Assembly (NCBI GenBank): GCA_013368375.1
Contig: JAACJP010000014.1
Span: 310,001-374,000 of the forward strand
From: Tricholomella constricta
Lineage: Eukaryota > Basidiomycota > Agaricomycetes > Agaricales > Lyophyllaceae
Reading direction: 5' to 3'
Length of the DNA: 64,000 bases
The notes under the pieces were generated by a model that made no database searches, was not told the origin of the DNA, and saw only the letters and a list, made by a program, of their open reading frames with translations. The position numbers and the translations under genes were made by a program. This document shows, piece after piece, positions 1 through 9,994 of the stretch. The first letter of the stretch is position 1, and each line of letters begins with the position of its first letter.

Positions 1-1
1 C

Positions 2-1838
2 ATCGTCGAGAAGGAGTTCAAGTCGCAGCGCTACATCGGGCCCCTGTCCCGAGTCGAAGTGGAGTCGCTCATCGGCCCCTTCCAAACCTCTCCGCTCTCC
101 CTCGTACCCAAACCCGGAAAAATCAACAAGTTCCGCGCGGTACACAATTTTTCCTTCCCGCGGGCGGCCTCTGCCGGTTTTCGCTCGATCAATTTCCACA
201 TTGACTCGAGCATGTTCCCCTGTACTTGGGGCACCTTTCCCACCATATGTGCCACGATCTGGAATTTACCGCCAGACTCGCAAGCCTCAATCAGGGACGT
301 CGCTGAGGCATACAGGTCAGTCCCCATCATTCCAAGCCAATGGCCTGGATTGGTTGTCAAGCTCCGTGATCGCGACACATTTGCGATCAACACCAATGAC
401 AACTTTGGGCTTGCCTCAGCAGGCGGGGTATACGGCACCGTCGGCGACGCAGGAGCGGACATCTTCCGAGCTGAGGGCATCGGCCCACTGTCCAAATGGG
501 TGGATGACCACATCTTCTTTCGGATCCCCCGTGCCTCACTTGACGAGTACAACAGTCGCAGAAAGAAACGGAGCGACATCATCGCTGGCAACGGCGGCCG
601 CTTGCAGGACAGGGGCAGGTTCTGGTACAGGGGCGAAACCATGCCTAGTGGACTCCCCACGGAATTTGATGAAGATGCCGTTTTTCCCATTCGCGATCTA
701 TCAGATCACTCCCCTCGCTCCTCCCTTGATGCCGCATACACATACGCCAGCGCGGACATCGACCGTATCTCACAGGCCCTGGGCATCCCGTGGGAGCCAA
801 CCAAGACAGTGGACTTCGATTTTGCCATGCAGTATCTCGGCTTTGTATGGGACTTGCAGGAGCGCACGGTTGCCGTCCCTGCAGTCAAGAAAGAGAAGTA
901 CCTACAGGCGGTTCGAGAATGGGAGGCGCGATCCACTCACATGCTGGAGGACGTACAGAAGCTCTACGGCAAGCTTCTCCACGTTTCTCTCGTCGTCCCT
1001 GCAGGTCGAGCCTATCTCACCCGACTGGAAACGATGCTCGGCACCTTCAATAATCGTCCGTTCGTTACACACCACGCTCCAAATGGAACCCGCGAAGACC
1101 TGGCCTGGTGGGCAAACACCCTCGCACACCCATGCCTCGCTCGCAGAATTCCAGGCCCAAGCATTCTTATCGACCATCAGGCCTACTCCGACGCTAGCTC
1201 CGGGGTCGGCATTGGCATTACCATCGGAGACAGATGGAGGGCGTGGCGTCTCATACCGGGATGGAAGAGTGACGGGAGAGACATCGGATGGGCAGAGGCC
1301 GTCGGCTTCGAACTGCTCATCTACACACTCCTTATCGCCAGCAATGAGGGCGATGAACTTAAGGTGTTCGGCGACAACCGAGGCGTGGTGGAAGGGTGGT
1401 GGAAAGGCAGGAGCCGCAATCGACCCACCAATGAGGTATTCAAGCGCATTCACTCCGCCCTCGCACAACACGATTGCATCATCCACTCCCGCTATGTCCC
1501 CAGTAAGCTCAACCCTGCAGGTAAAGCGGCAACACCAAACGCTACATGTGAGAAACCACACTAACACCCCAAACATAGATAAACCCTCGAGAGGAATATA
1601 CTACGCGCATAGCCTCCTCCTCCCGGCCGTTCCCATCCCCAGCATCCTTCACCCCTTCATCCTCGACTTCGATGCACCTCTCCACGCTCGAGAGATACAC
1701 AATCGAGTACGCGGTATCAGCACGGTCCCTCAACCAAAACCCACCACCGACAACTCAACATCAGAGGAGCGACGTCGGTTCGAGAGTTTCCTCGAATCCG
1801 CAGGCGAAGTCCTTTTCCCCCACTCGGCAGACTGGTAA
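2..1838 (+). CDS. DIRS-like reverse transcriptase - RNase H (partial; exons <2-1520 and 1579-1838)
   Basis: Polymerase and RNase H of the retroelement. The frame is open from the window edge, so the start lies upstream. RT landmarks are the LVPKPGK and FRAVHNFS segments, and the catalytic WVDDHIFF motif near base 505. A connection region leads into RNase H, with a YSDAS motif near 1185, FGDNRG near 1370 and HSRYVPSKLNPA near 1490. The frame then closes unless a 58-nt intron (1521-1578, GTAAAG...CATAG, branch CTAAC at 1561) is removed. Splicing gives LNPA-DKPSRG, the expected RNase H ending, and continues in frame to the TAA at 1836-1838. No frameshift is visible elsewhere. The C-terminal tail overlaps the first Met of the recombinase frame. 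Confidence 0.8.
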   Translation, partial: SSRRSSSRSATSGPCPESKWSRSSAPSKPLRSPSYPNPEKSTSSARYTIFPSRGRPLPVFARSISTLTRACSPVLGAPFPPYVPRSGIYRQTRKPQSGTSLRHTGQSPSFQANGLDWLSSSVIATHLRSTPMTTLGLPQQAGYTAPSATQERTSSELRASAHCPNGWMTTSSFGSPVPHLTSTTVAERNGATSSLATAAACRTGAGSGTGAKPCLVDSPRNLMKMPFFPFAIYQITPLAPPLMPHTHTPARTSTVSHRPWASRGSQPRQWTSILPCSISALYGTCRSARLPSLQSRKRSTYRRFENGRRDPLTCWRTYRSSTASFSTFLSSSLQVEPISPDWKRCSAPSIIVRSLHTTLQMEPAKTWPGGQTPSHTHASLAEFQAQAFLSTIRPTPTLAPGSALALPSETDGGRGVSYRDGRVTGETSDGQRPSASNCSSTHSLSPAMRAMNLRCSATTEAWWKGGGKAGAAIDPPMRYSSAFTPPSHNTIASSTPAMSPVSSTLQVKRQHQTLHVRNHTNTPNIDKPSRGIYYAHSLLLPAVPIPSILHPFILDFDAPLHAREIHNRVRGISTVPQPKPTTDNSTSEERRRFESFLESAGEVLFPHSADW

Positions 1839-1923
1839 AGGAGGACAGGTAACACGAATCCGCTATGTACAGCTCCCACGAACCACACGGCAAGGTGAGT
1901 CAGCGGCATATCACCCATCCCTC

Positions 1924-3029
1924 ATGCCACGACCATCCCAACTCTGCCCACACTGCTTCGCCGGTGAGCGATTACGCCTGTGGCAACCCGAAAAACCCAT
2001 CACCCCGTCCGGGGTGGTCAATCAACACGACATCGACCGAGTCGTCGCCACGCTAGCCCTGGGCTTTGCAGAAGGCACGAAGGAGTCCTACGGATCAGGT
2101 TTACTGGCCTGGCACGTTTGGTGCGACTCCAAAGAAGTACCGGAGCAAGATCGAGCTCCCGCTTCACAAATACTAATCTCAGCTTTCATCTCGTCGCTGA
2201 CCGGAGCATTCGTGGGTAAAACCATCCGCAACTATGTATATGGGCTGCGCGCCTGGCACGTAGTCCACAGCATGCCATGGCGACCAAACGATAACGAGCT
2301 CGACCTTTTGCTGAAGGCCGCTGACAAGCTAACGCCAGAAACATCGAAGCGGAAAAAGCGCCAACCCTACACCGTTGCCTTCATTCTCAAGCTCCGCGAA
2401 AAAATGAACCCAGACGACCCGTTCGACACCGCCATATTCGCTTGCCTAGTATGCCTATTCTACTCAGCCTCACGAGTAGGCGAGTTCACCGTTCGGAGGC
2501 TCAACGCATTTGACCCCTCCACACACCCTTCGAGACAATCCCTGAGGCGGGACCAGGATCGGGACGGCCGGAAGGTGACCATCCTCCACATCCCTCGCAC
2601 CAAAACCTCGGTCGAAGGAGAAGAGGTTTTCTGGAGTGCACAAAACGGCCCTTCAGATCCCGAAGCGGCTATGGATCGCCATCTGGAGTTGAACAATCCC
2701 CGGAAGGCCAGCACCTGTTTTCGTACAAGCACAAAGGCGGCTACCGACCTCTCACGAAAACCGCGTTCGTCAAACGCCTCGCCACGCTGGCTCGCAGCGC
2801 TGGACTCGACCCGCTCCAAGGTCACGGCATCCGGATCAGCGCCACCCTGGAATACCTCCTGCGGGGAATGTCCTTCGAAGCCATGAAAGTCATGGAGCGC
2901 TGGCAGAGTGATGCGTTCACTCTGTACCTACGGAAGCATGCGCTCATCCTTGCCCCGTACATCCAAGCACAGGCTCCGCAGGTCTACGACGACTTCGTGA
3001 GGATCACGATGCCCTCGGGGGTTCGTTGA
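1924..3029 (+). pseudogene. Tyrosine recombinase of the DIRS-like element, frameshifted
   Basis: This would cut and rejoin the circular cDNA of the element. Signature residues are visible: the first Arg in SASRVGEF (about 2466-2489), then HGIRISATLEYLLRG (about 2823-2867) with the HxxR pair, and the nucleophile Tyr in FTLYLRKH (about 2917-2940). The first part is read in frame 1 and the HxxR/Tyr part in frame 3. The switch lies around 2697-2703, at a run of four C that behaves like a one-base deletion. The Met at 1924 (MPRPSQLCPHC) is the best start after the RT stop. An earlier Met at 1672 lies inside the RT tail. A spliced start is also possible. Confidence 0.75.
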
Positions 3030-3135
3030 GGTCCCATGCGCCTCATCCTCTCCACCATGCACGGTAAGGCTTTCTCCTAAAAAAGCTGGGTGCCGAGTCT
3101 CACTCGACGCGTCGCAGCCTCCTTACAAGTGGGTA

Positions 3136-3191
3136 TCGCAGCTCGCCTCGGCCGCCTATATTCGATTCAGATTTTTACTTATGCCGGGAAG
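3136..3191 (+). repeat. Terminal repeat B1, left part (interrupted by the hAT insertion)
   Basis: These 56 bases match the first 56 of the 183-bp repeat B2 at 7950-8132. The rest of B1 resumes at 7544 after the hAT element and its duplicated target. Joining the two parts across the insertion gives 183 bp, the same length as B2. Confidence 0.85.
3184..3191 (+). repeat. Left 8-bp target-site duplication of the hAT element
   Basis: CCGGGAAG directly precedes the element and is repeated directly after it at 7536-7543. The uninterrupted repeat B2 carries this 8-mer only once at the matching place, which confirms the insertion point. Eight base pairs is the hallmark of hAT transposition. Confidence 0.95.
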
Positions 3192-3202
3192 TAGTGATGC
3201 CG
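3192..3202 (+). repeat. hAT left terminal inverted repeat
   Basis: TAGTGATGCCG, the exact reverse complement of 7525-7535. Confidence 0.93.
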
Positions 3203-3439
3203 AAGTCCAGTTCAGTCCAGTTCATGATGTTTTTTCATGAACCTTGAACTGGACTAGGGGTTCGGTTCTAAAGAACCGTTGAACCTTAGACTGGACCACG
3301 CGTTCAGGTTCAAATGGGTTCAGTTCAAGGTTCACATAAGTTCGAACTCATGTAATACTATACACTCGAGTCCGATTCAATTACAAGCTATTGTAGAGAG
3401 TGTCCAACATCTATTTCTATGCATACATATGACAATAAT

Positions 3440-6400
3440 CTAATTGAGATACCACGAGGACTCGTTTTCGAGCGAGGTCATTTCTACATCTACATTGTCA
3501 TCCTTCCACACCGCGTCAAAGTGTTTCTGTACCTCGGAGTTTGCATCGATATGTCCATTTTGGTACGCACTCTTGAGAAGTTGAAGTGCTTCGAAGACCT
3601 GCACATCCAGCCGGTTACGAAGAGCAACTCCAGTCAGGCTACCACCAGAGAATGCACGCTCGGATGGAGTAGCGGAGCCCTGGATGGCCAAGTAGTCACG
3701 GGCCATACGAGCGAGTGTCGGATAATGCGATGGACCAGAATTTCTCTATGCACGAAACTGTCAGTCGTTTGAGCTGATCCGAATAGTGACACACTTACCC
3801 CCCAGTATTGAATGACATCGTCGACCTTCTCGAGGGGACTTTCGAGATAGTGCTTGAGCTCGTCTCGAGGGCTGGACATGACACGCTCAGCCTGTACACG
3901 AGCTCGGACCGCATTTTGCATCCAGGAGTAACCATATTGTCCCTCTGCCTTGTTCGGAACCCCTGTAGCATGAAATTAGTAGAGAAAATATGAAGATTCA
4001 TGTGTAAACTGACGAGGAGCAAGTGTGTCGGGAACGGTGCTAGTTGGATTCGGAGTCGGCGGAGGTGGGATATAATACCCGTCAAACTAGTTAAAAGTTT
4101 TATTAGATATGTAACGGTCAGATGAGGATAAAATGATGTACAACTTCCCCCAAGCGCTTCATACCAGCCTTGTGGAACTCGGGCTTCCACTTATCCTCGG
4201 TATATGCTGTCTTGATGTTGGGATTAAGAACTAATGGACAATTAGCGAACAATTAGAACAAAATGAATAGAACGCACCGAGGCATATAAAATATGCATCC
4301 ACGTCAGACACCTTCCGATACCACTTCTCTAAATTAGCAAGGCCCTTGCGGAGGGCATCTTCGACTTCATAGAAGCGAGGAAGATCCGCCATGTTCTCCC
4401 ACGACTCCTGAAGGAATTCCAGGACAGGAATTGTGCGAAAAACTGTTGGCTCCCTGGAGCTTGAGAAGGTCTGTTTCGCACTCGCAGGCTCCTGTAACAA
4501 TGTTTCCAAGTACGGAAATATGATATGAAACTAGAGAACAATACCTTCAGCACCTCGTGCATCAACTCAAGCTTTCTCCAGTCCTGTTTTCCAAGTCGAA
4601 AGTCTGTGTACGACTTTCTACGCAGGGTGGGTACTTCGTCGCTATCATCGGCAAGTTGAACAAAATGATTGATTGCCTACATCAAAGAAGAATATGAAGC
4701 CGAGATAAGCCGTCGAGATGAGATTGAACACACCTTGCGGACCGTCAGCATGCGGTCAAGAAAAGAGTACATCGAGGCCCATCGAGTTCGGATCCATAAC
4801 AGAAGTTGAAGAGTTGGGACATTGTTCTGCACACAGGACTTCTTAAAGAAGGCACGAGCCTGCGGAGATGCACGTATCTAGGATAATATAAGCGGAAGGA
4901 TAAATTGAGATGTATAAAATTAACATACCTGCTTAACCAAGGCGAGTGCCTTACCAAGAGAATCGGCAAAGTCGAGAAGAGGATCGGCCGCTTCGAATTC
5001 ATCGGACACATTGTCGATATCATCGTCGTCATCTGCTCCATCGTCTGCGCCATCGATTCCTGCAAGTTGCTCATTGAGCAAGTCCAAATCTAAGTCCTCG
5101 TCTTCAATGTCTACGGCCTGGAGTGCCTTCTTGATTTTCTTGAGTTGGTTGCCGTTGACCGAAGGCGATATAGTTGCTACGAAGTGGCGGGCAGAAAGAT
5201 CGACAGCATGTTCCATGCACCTACAACAAGAAGATTAATGCGAGGCCACTGATGACAACAAAAAAAATCCTTACCGGATGTAACGCTGGGCAGGATCCCA
5301 TTTCTGCAGGAGGCCGGGAGTAGTGTTTACGATAGTGGCAGCTGCGCGGATGCCTGTAAAATTGTTTGGTGCATTGTCGGCTGTCGCCCATCCAAGCTGA
5401 CATGTTGTTAGAAGTGACATAGCTGAAATAAAATTACAACATACCTTGGATCGCAGGTTGTAGCGGTCGAAGGTACGAACAAGAATATTGCCGATGTTCG
5501 AACCAGAATGGTTACCTTCGAGATGTGTGAAAGCCAACTGGTCAGTCTTCAAGGACCAATCCATTGGTTGATCTTCAGAGGCCCAAATATAGTGTCCCGT
5601 CACGGACAAATATGGATCGCCGGCATCAGAAGTCCAAGTATCAAAGGTGAAGGAGATTCTTCCAGGAATACCACCAAGTCGTTCACAAATGCGGACTTCA
5701 ATGTCTTGAGCACGGCGAAGAATTTCTTGACGAAGCTTGGTGCGATGCGGGATTTCCTTGTCAGAGAGGGCCGGACGAAGGTACTTGAGGAGCCTTCGGA
5801 ATGACCCCTTGTCGATAAGCTGGAAGGCCTAATGAGAATGACGTTAGAGCTATACGGGGCACATCAATGAAGAAAAAGTACCTTGTCTTCGCTCACGATG
5901 AGTTCAATGACATAGTCGAGCATACCAGCAGACGTAAATGCTGGCATGCGAGGCTCACGCGTGACTATGCCGTTGAGACTACCTTGCTTCATTCTACCAT
6001 AGCATCAGTACAATTATGCGAGTAGAAGACTAAGCTTACTTACCCGTCAAGAGATACTGCACTTTCTGTCTTCGCCAGAACTCGGTCATTAAATAGTAAT
6101 CCAAGCTTCTGGCATCGCTCGATGTATAGCTTGACATGATCAGGGTTCCTAGGACAAAGCATAAGAAGCTGGATGAAATACAAGTGATCACTTACCGTGC
6201 AATATGGTTACGAAGCGAGGTTACACTGCCTTTGAAAAAGCAATGCTTAGCCGTTACGCCAGCAGCTCTAAAGGCAAGTCAGAATGTGATCCTGATAAAA
6301 AGGTGGCTTGACGTACCGGCATACAGTGCACCAGCTCCCATATTCTTCCTCTTGAGTATCAGGATTGATACGCTTTTCACGCGTAAAAATTGTTCGAACA

Positions 6401-7014
6401 TCGGCAGTGCGATCCTCCTTGCGGCGTGAGCCAAGAGCCTAGAAGGCATTCAGAATTGTGAAGATAAAGAAAGAAAAAGAGTGCACCTCTCTATCAGCGT
6501 CCCCCATGGCCTTCGTCAAGGCATGGCGCTGCTCCAGGTCTTCCATCTCCTCCTCCGTGTCTCTGCCATCATCTTTCATTCCTCCGTCCTCGCCTCCTGA
6601 TTCCTCCTCTGTCCCTGCAGATTGCTCGTTGTGGCTGTCCTCGGAGTCGTTTCCAGAGTCGATGAGCTTCCTGCGAGCCGAGGGTGAAATGATCGAGCCC
6701 GAGGCAGCGCGCTTGACTGCAACAGTTCCACGAGGAGGAGCCTCACCATTGTCAGGGTCTATGAGGCGGTTGGATGGACGAGTAACACGTCCCGATTTAC
6801 GAGAACCTGCGACAAATTTGGCCGGAGCGGGGCTGCCTGCAAAGAATGGGTGCAGACTCGAGGACGGAGAAGAAACAGGGATCCGAGCAGAGGGAGGAAC
6901 TGGATTGAGGGGAACATCGTCGTCAGGGTCATTGTAGAAAGTAATCTCAGACACGTCGAAAAGAGTACCGTCATGCGCAACGGCACACTGGTCAGAGGCA
7001 GGGGAGGATTGCAT
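3440..7014 (-). CDS. hAT family transposase (multi-exon)
   Basis: Cut-and-paste transposase of the surrounding element. From the N-terminus there is an acidic, Ser/Pro-rich leader (7014-6480), then a segment ending in SWCTVCR (about 6440-6320) that looks like a degenerate zinc-finger/BED-like region. The RNase H-like core follows, with a TFDTWTSDAGDPYLSVTGHY block (about 5660-5590), GWATADNAPNN (about 5390-5360) and TRWASMYSFLDRM (about 4790-4750). An acidic Asp-rich insert lies near 5100-5000. The C-terminal dimerisation region reads YPTLARMARDYLAIQGSATPSERAFSGG (about 3720-3640). Around ten short introns separate the blocks, and no stop interrupts the inferred exons. The start is uncertain: 7014 is the first in-frame ATG, but an upstream exon is possible. 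The TGG-rich W/DNA motifs and the C-terminal SERAFS are diagnostic. Confidence 0.85.
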
Positions 7015-7524
7015 GTTAGCAGGGATAAAACGTGAGATGACATGACGCACCACTTCTTGTACCCTTTACTTCCATGGCTAGCACCAAAATAAGGCAGTCT
7101 CGGGCACTTCGAGAGTTAGATATTGCCATGCCTGTCGGGGCATCGCACGGAGCATCGTAGAAAGGTTTTTGGCGCAACAATGCAAAGATGAGCAAAGTTG
7201 ACTAAGCAGCTCCATATTGGGATGACACAGTTGTCGGGTGGCTCGGGTCCATCCCAATTTAGGGTGCGCATCGTTCAAGAACAGTTGTATAATTCTTCAA
7301 TGTACAAGAGAATCTATGGACACAATACTACACGAATGATACATCTTAAAAAAAACAGCTTGACAAGATCGGTTCGAACGGTTCAGGCAAGTTCATACAT
7401 CCTTTAGCTCACTGAACCTGGGACCGGACCGTGGGTCCAGCTGACCCATAGTCCTGGACTTTGGACTGGACTTGGGTCCGGTTCACAAAAGTTCAAGTTC
7501 AAACTTCGGTTCAGAACCGGACTG

Positions 7525-7535
7525 CGGCATCACTA
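7525..7535 (+). repeat. hAT right terminal inverted repeat
   Basis: CGGCATCACTA, the exact reverse complement of the left end at 3192-3202. Confidence 0.93.
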
Positions 7536-7543
7536 CCGGGAAG
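7536..7543 (+). repeat. Right 8-bp target-site duplication of the hAT element
   Basis: CCGGGAAG, identical to 3184-3191. Confidence 0.95.
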
Positions 7544-7670
7544 CGCTGCGCGCTTTCGCCCACTTCGCTTACATATCTACTACTCTCCCTAATCAGTCTA
7601 GACAAGTCTGGCAATACCTCGCTATTGCCCAATTCACTTTTTCTTCAACTATCCCTTGTTCTAGACCAAG
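7544..7670 (+). repeat. Terminal repeat B1, right part
   Basis: These 127 bases match the remainder of B2 (8006-8132), ending in CTAGACCAAG in both. One visible difference: CGCTTACAT here against CGCTGACAT in B2. Confidence 0.85.
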
Positions 7671-7949
7671 ATTGTTATCTATTACGAAGCGAGGCACGAC
7701 CGTAGGATTAGATGTAAGTCTTGGTGGGAACGTCGGGTGTTGCCGGCATCTTCTTCTCCTCCGGCTACCTCGACATGCCCAGCAAACGCGAGCCCTCCGT
7801 CGTCGAAGGGCGGCTACACTTTCCTTTTGCCCCACCCTCCACTCCCTTTTCCAGCTCAAAAACCTTTCCACAAACTGGCGTGAGTACAAAACGTTTTTCG
7901 AGTCGCGCGGCCCTCGCCGGGCGCTGCGAGTCTGGGTGCCCACCCGCCC
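7671..7949 (+). repeat. Inferred A2 segment of the split direct repeat
   Basis: This is the 279-bp spacer between B1 and B2, non-coding as far as I can see. In Ngaro/PAT-type elements this slot holds a copy of the left terminus (A1). I infer A2 from position only, because the left end lies outside the window. Confidence 0.5.
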
Positions 7950-8132
7950 TCGCAGCTCGCCTCGGCCGCCTATATTCGATTCAGATTTTTACTTATGCCG
8001 GGAAGCGCTGCGCGCTTTCGCCCACTTCGCTGACATATCTACTACTCTCCCTAATCAGTCTAGACAAGTCTGGCAATACCTCGCTATTGCCCAATTCACT
8101 TTTTCTTCAACTATCCCTTGTTCTAGACCAAG
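7950..8132 (+). repeat. Terminal repeat B2 (183 bp), right end of the retroelement
   Basis: A direct repeat of B1, from TCGCAGCTCGCC to CTAGACCAAG. It diverges from the B1 context at exactly 8133, taken as the element-host junction. Confidence 0.85.
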
Positions 8133-9033
8133 AAGTACCACAACTGGGTATTAAATTAAACGTACAGGGATGGTTATCTGTTTGGACAACTGCTTCCGTG
8201 TATTTGACCTCTTGCAGGTGAACATATAGCAAATAGTTAGAGCCTTGACAAGCGGCCTGAGTAGGCCAAGGGGCCCCCGGGCCGGAAATGCCGGACCGGA
8301 GCATAGGGGGAGGGAGGGGGTACTCCGAGCTCTAAATAATTTTCCGACATTGAAAATATTTTGCTAAATTCCATATAGAAATGTATCTACAAGCACCAAA
8401 TTGTTGCTCTGCATAGAGACAGTAACACGGGCACCCAGAAAACAGCCGTACTTCAAAAACAGGCAACCTCTTCCAAATTAGGGTGATTAGTCAGTCCATC
8501 AAAGCCGCGGCATGGGTGAATTTTTGCATTGAATCTCCCATTCATTGTGCCATAAATGAAGTAATAGCAAGGCTGTTGGTGCAAAATTGGACTGCATCAA
8601 CACATGCAAGAGAAGGAGGCGGACTTTTGAATGTGTGCGTTTGCAGGCATGTTACTAATGCAAACGACAACGACAATCATGTTGTGCAGTGCTCAACTGT
8701 GGGCTGCAAGACCGAGCATATGAGTCGATTTCCTTCCTTAGCAAACCTGGCTATCTGATGTCTTCCTACCCCTCAACAATGGCCCTCTCTGGCACTGTTC
8801 CGTGCATAAGGCCAAAGGATGACAGTGTGCAACAGGATGACAAATTATTGATCGCATCATATTACTATATCAAGTAAATAGTTCCCACGGGAGGGGGGGG
8901 AGTCCTTGACTGCTGTAAATAATATTTCAACGTCTGGTCCAAAATTTTGACCATCCCAGCCCCTTGGAGTAGGCTTCAGTAAAGTAAGCATATGAATGAA
9001 GCTTGAGTGAATGCGTACCGGCAACAGCAACAT
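8133..9033. other. Intergenic stretch without a supported gene
   Basis: Only short open frames with no recognisable motif and no convincing splice series. A G-rich patch lies at 8303-8320 and a run of nine G near 8892. The first ~90 bases after 8132 are host flank of the retroelement. Confidence 0.5.
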
Positions 9034-9587
9034 TCATTCGATGCGAGGCGTGATATTACCACCAGAATAAGCAAAAGAAATTGTCTTTAGTACTCGCTTA
9101 TCCTTTCGCCAGCAAATCTGAACGGTTCTGCCGGGGTTCAAAGTGTAGAGATCAACGGTGCCGCGACGTCCTGGAACGGTACCCTGTGGGTGAATCACAG
9201 AGGGTTCTCCTTCGCCGAAAACTCCGACGTCGTAGATGTCCAAGTTCGTGTCACGGTCGAAGCGTTTACCATCTGCAGTAGAGGCGAAGTCGAGGACATA
9301 CAGATCGCGATAATGGGGGAAAGGGGTGATACGTCCCATAAGGGATGGAGTGCACTCGAACGTGACCGACAAATGAGTATTGGGCGTTTCGGTCTGGAAT
9401 GAGATCAAAGGGAGCGCGCTGTGCAACACAAGTGGTGACGAACTCGGAAATCGACGAATGGAACCCCAGCTGCACGAAGAGCGGCTTCATTCTTCCTGCC
9501 GAACTCCACAATCCAGGCCTCAATTCCTTCCTTGGATTTGACGGGCACCGAAGTCGTGAGGAATGTTGACGAGGAATGGCGAGACAT
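9034..9587 (-). pseudogene. Unrecognised protein gene, apparently frame-broken
   Basis: An ATG at 9587 opens a coding-looking frame (MSRHSSSTFLTTSVP..., through RAAGVPFVDF at about 9445) that stops by about 9405. A second frame with good codon usage runs from about 9470 to a stop at 9034 and contains FHYRDL-like and ADGKRFDRDTNLDIYDVG segments. No canonical intron of reasonable length joins the two: the only available GT...AG pairs there are about 25-38 nt. So either a frameshift has inactivated the gene or a very short intron is used. A third open stretch at 9934-9734 on the same strand could be an unrelated upstream exon. I do not recognise the family. Confidence 0.35.
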
Positions 9588-9929
9588 GACTAGGTTCTTG
9601 AAAGAGCTTGAAAGTTGGCATAATCTACGTAAGTCATGTGACCGTATATCGAGCCTCGGAGTGCGAGTACACTCGGGTAAGGGGTAAGTACTTCGACGGA
9701 GCGCTCGAGTCTCTACCCAAATCAAAGCGCAGGTCAAGGTGAAAACTCGAATTTGCGCTCACGATGCAACATCAGGTCCAGCTCAATTCCCGTAAAAACA
9801 GCAACGGCTGACGACCTGGCCAGTGCGTCCTGCAGCATGTAACGGGCCGTGTTTGCGCTATTTGCTGGATGATTTTTTTTATAGGCCATGGACAAGCGCT
9901 GTACTTCAGAAACGAATGACCATATACCA

Positions 9930-9994
9930 ATCATATCCTGTGATTATGTATGGCTAGAACTAATCGACGTTGACACAAACGAACGAGTATTCGA
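9930..9994 (-). other. Conserved 3' UTR of gene A1
   Basis: The ~60 bases after the A1 stop closely match those after the A3 stop (21490-21545), including a CGATTAGTT core followed by CCATACATAATCACAGGAT. Conservation beyond the coding part shows the duplication covered the whole transcription unit. Confidence 0.6.

Larger units (their letters stand above)
3192..7535 (-). mobile_element. Complete hAT DNA transposon (4344 bp) inserted in repeat B1
   Basis: It is bounded by a perfect 11-bp terminal inverted repeat (TAGTGATGCCG at 3192-3202, its complement at 7525-7535). The similarity extends to about 24 bp with three mismatches. It is flanked by an exact 8-bp target duplication. Both subterminal regions (about 3200-3350 and 7380-7525) are packed with short GTTCA/GTCCAG-type motifs in both orientations, typical of hAT transposase binding regions. 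A single multi-exon transposase gene on the minus strand fills the interior. Ends and coding frame all look intact, so it is a candidate autonomous copy. Confidence 0.93.
1..8132 (+). mobile_element. DIRS/Ngaro-like tyrosine-recombinase retroelement, 5' truncated by the window edge
   Basis: The order is RT-RNase H, tyrosine recombinase, then a repeat block. This is the layout of DIRS-superfamily retroelements, which integrate by a tyrosine recombinase instead of an integrase. The 3' block has a 183-bp repeat (B1, interrupted by a hAT element), a 279-bp spacer and a second 183-bp repeat (B2) differing from B1 at one visible position. That matches the B1-A2-B2 half of the split direct repeats known in Ngaro/PAT elements. 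The A1 copy would lie upstream of base 1 and is not visible. The near-identity of B1 and B2 suggests recent arrival. The recombinase carries a frameshift, so this copy is probably not autonomous. Confidence 0.8.

Noticed and set aside
201..1838. A 545-codon plus-strand frame overlapping the RT gene
   Set aside because: Up to about 1578 it is a shadow with no RT motifs and Ser/Pro/Thr-rich composition. Only its last part (1579-1838) is real, as the second exon of the RT-RNase H gene.
1..3029. LTR (Gypsy/Copia) retrotransposon
   Set aside because: No integrase or long terminal repeats seen; a tyrosine recombinase follows RNase H and the terminal repeats are split direct repeats.
6458..6937. 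Plus-strand Ser-rich frame opposite the hAT transposase
   Set aside because: Mirror image of the acidic leader of the transposase; no independent motif.
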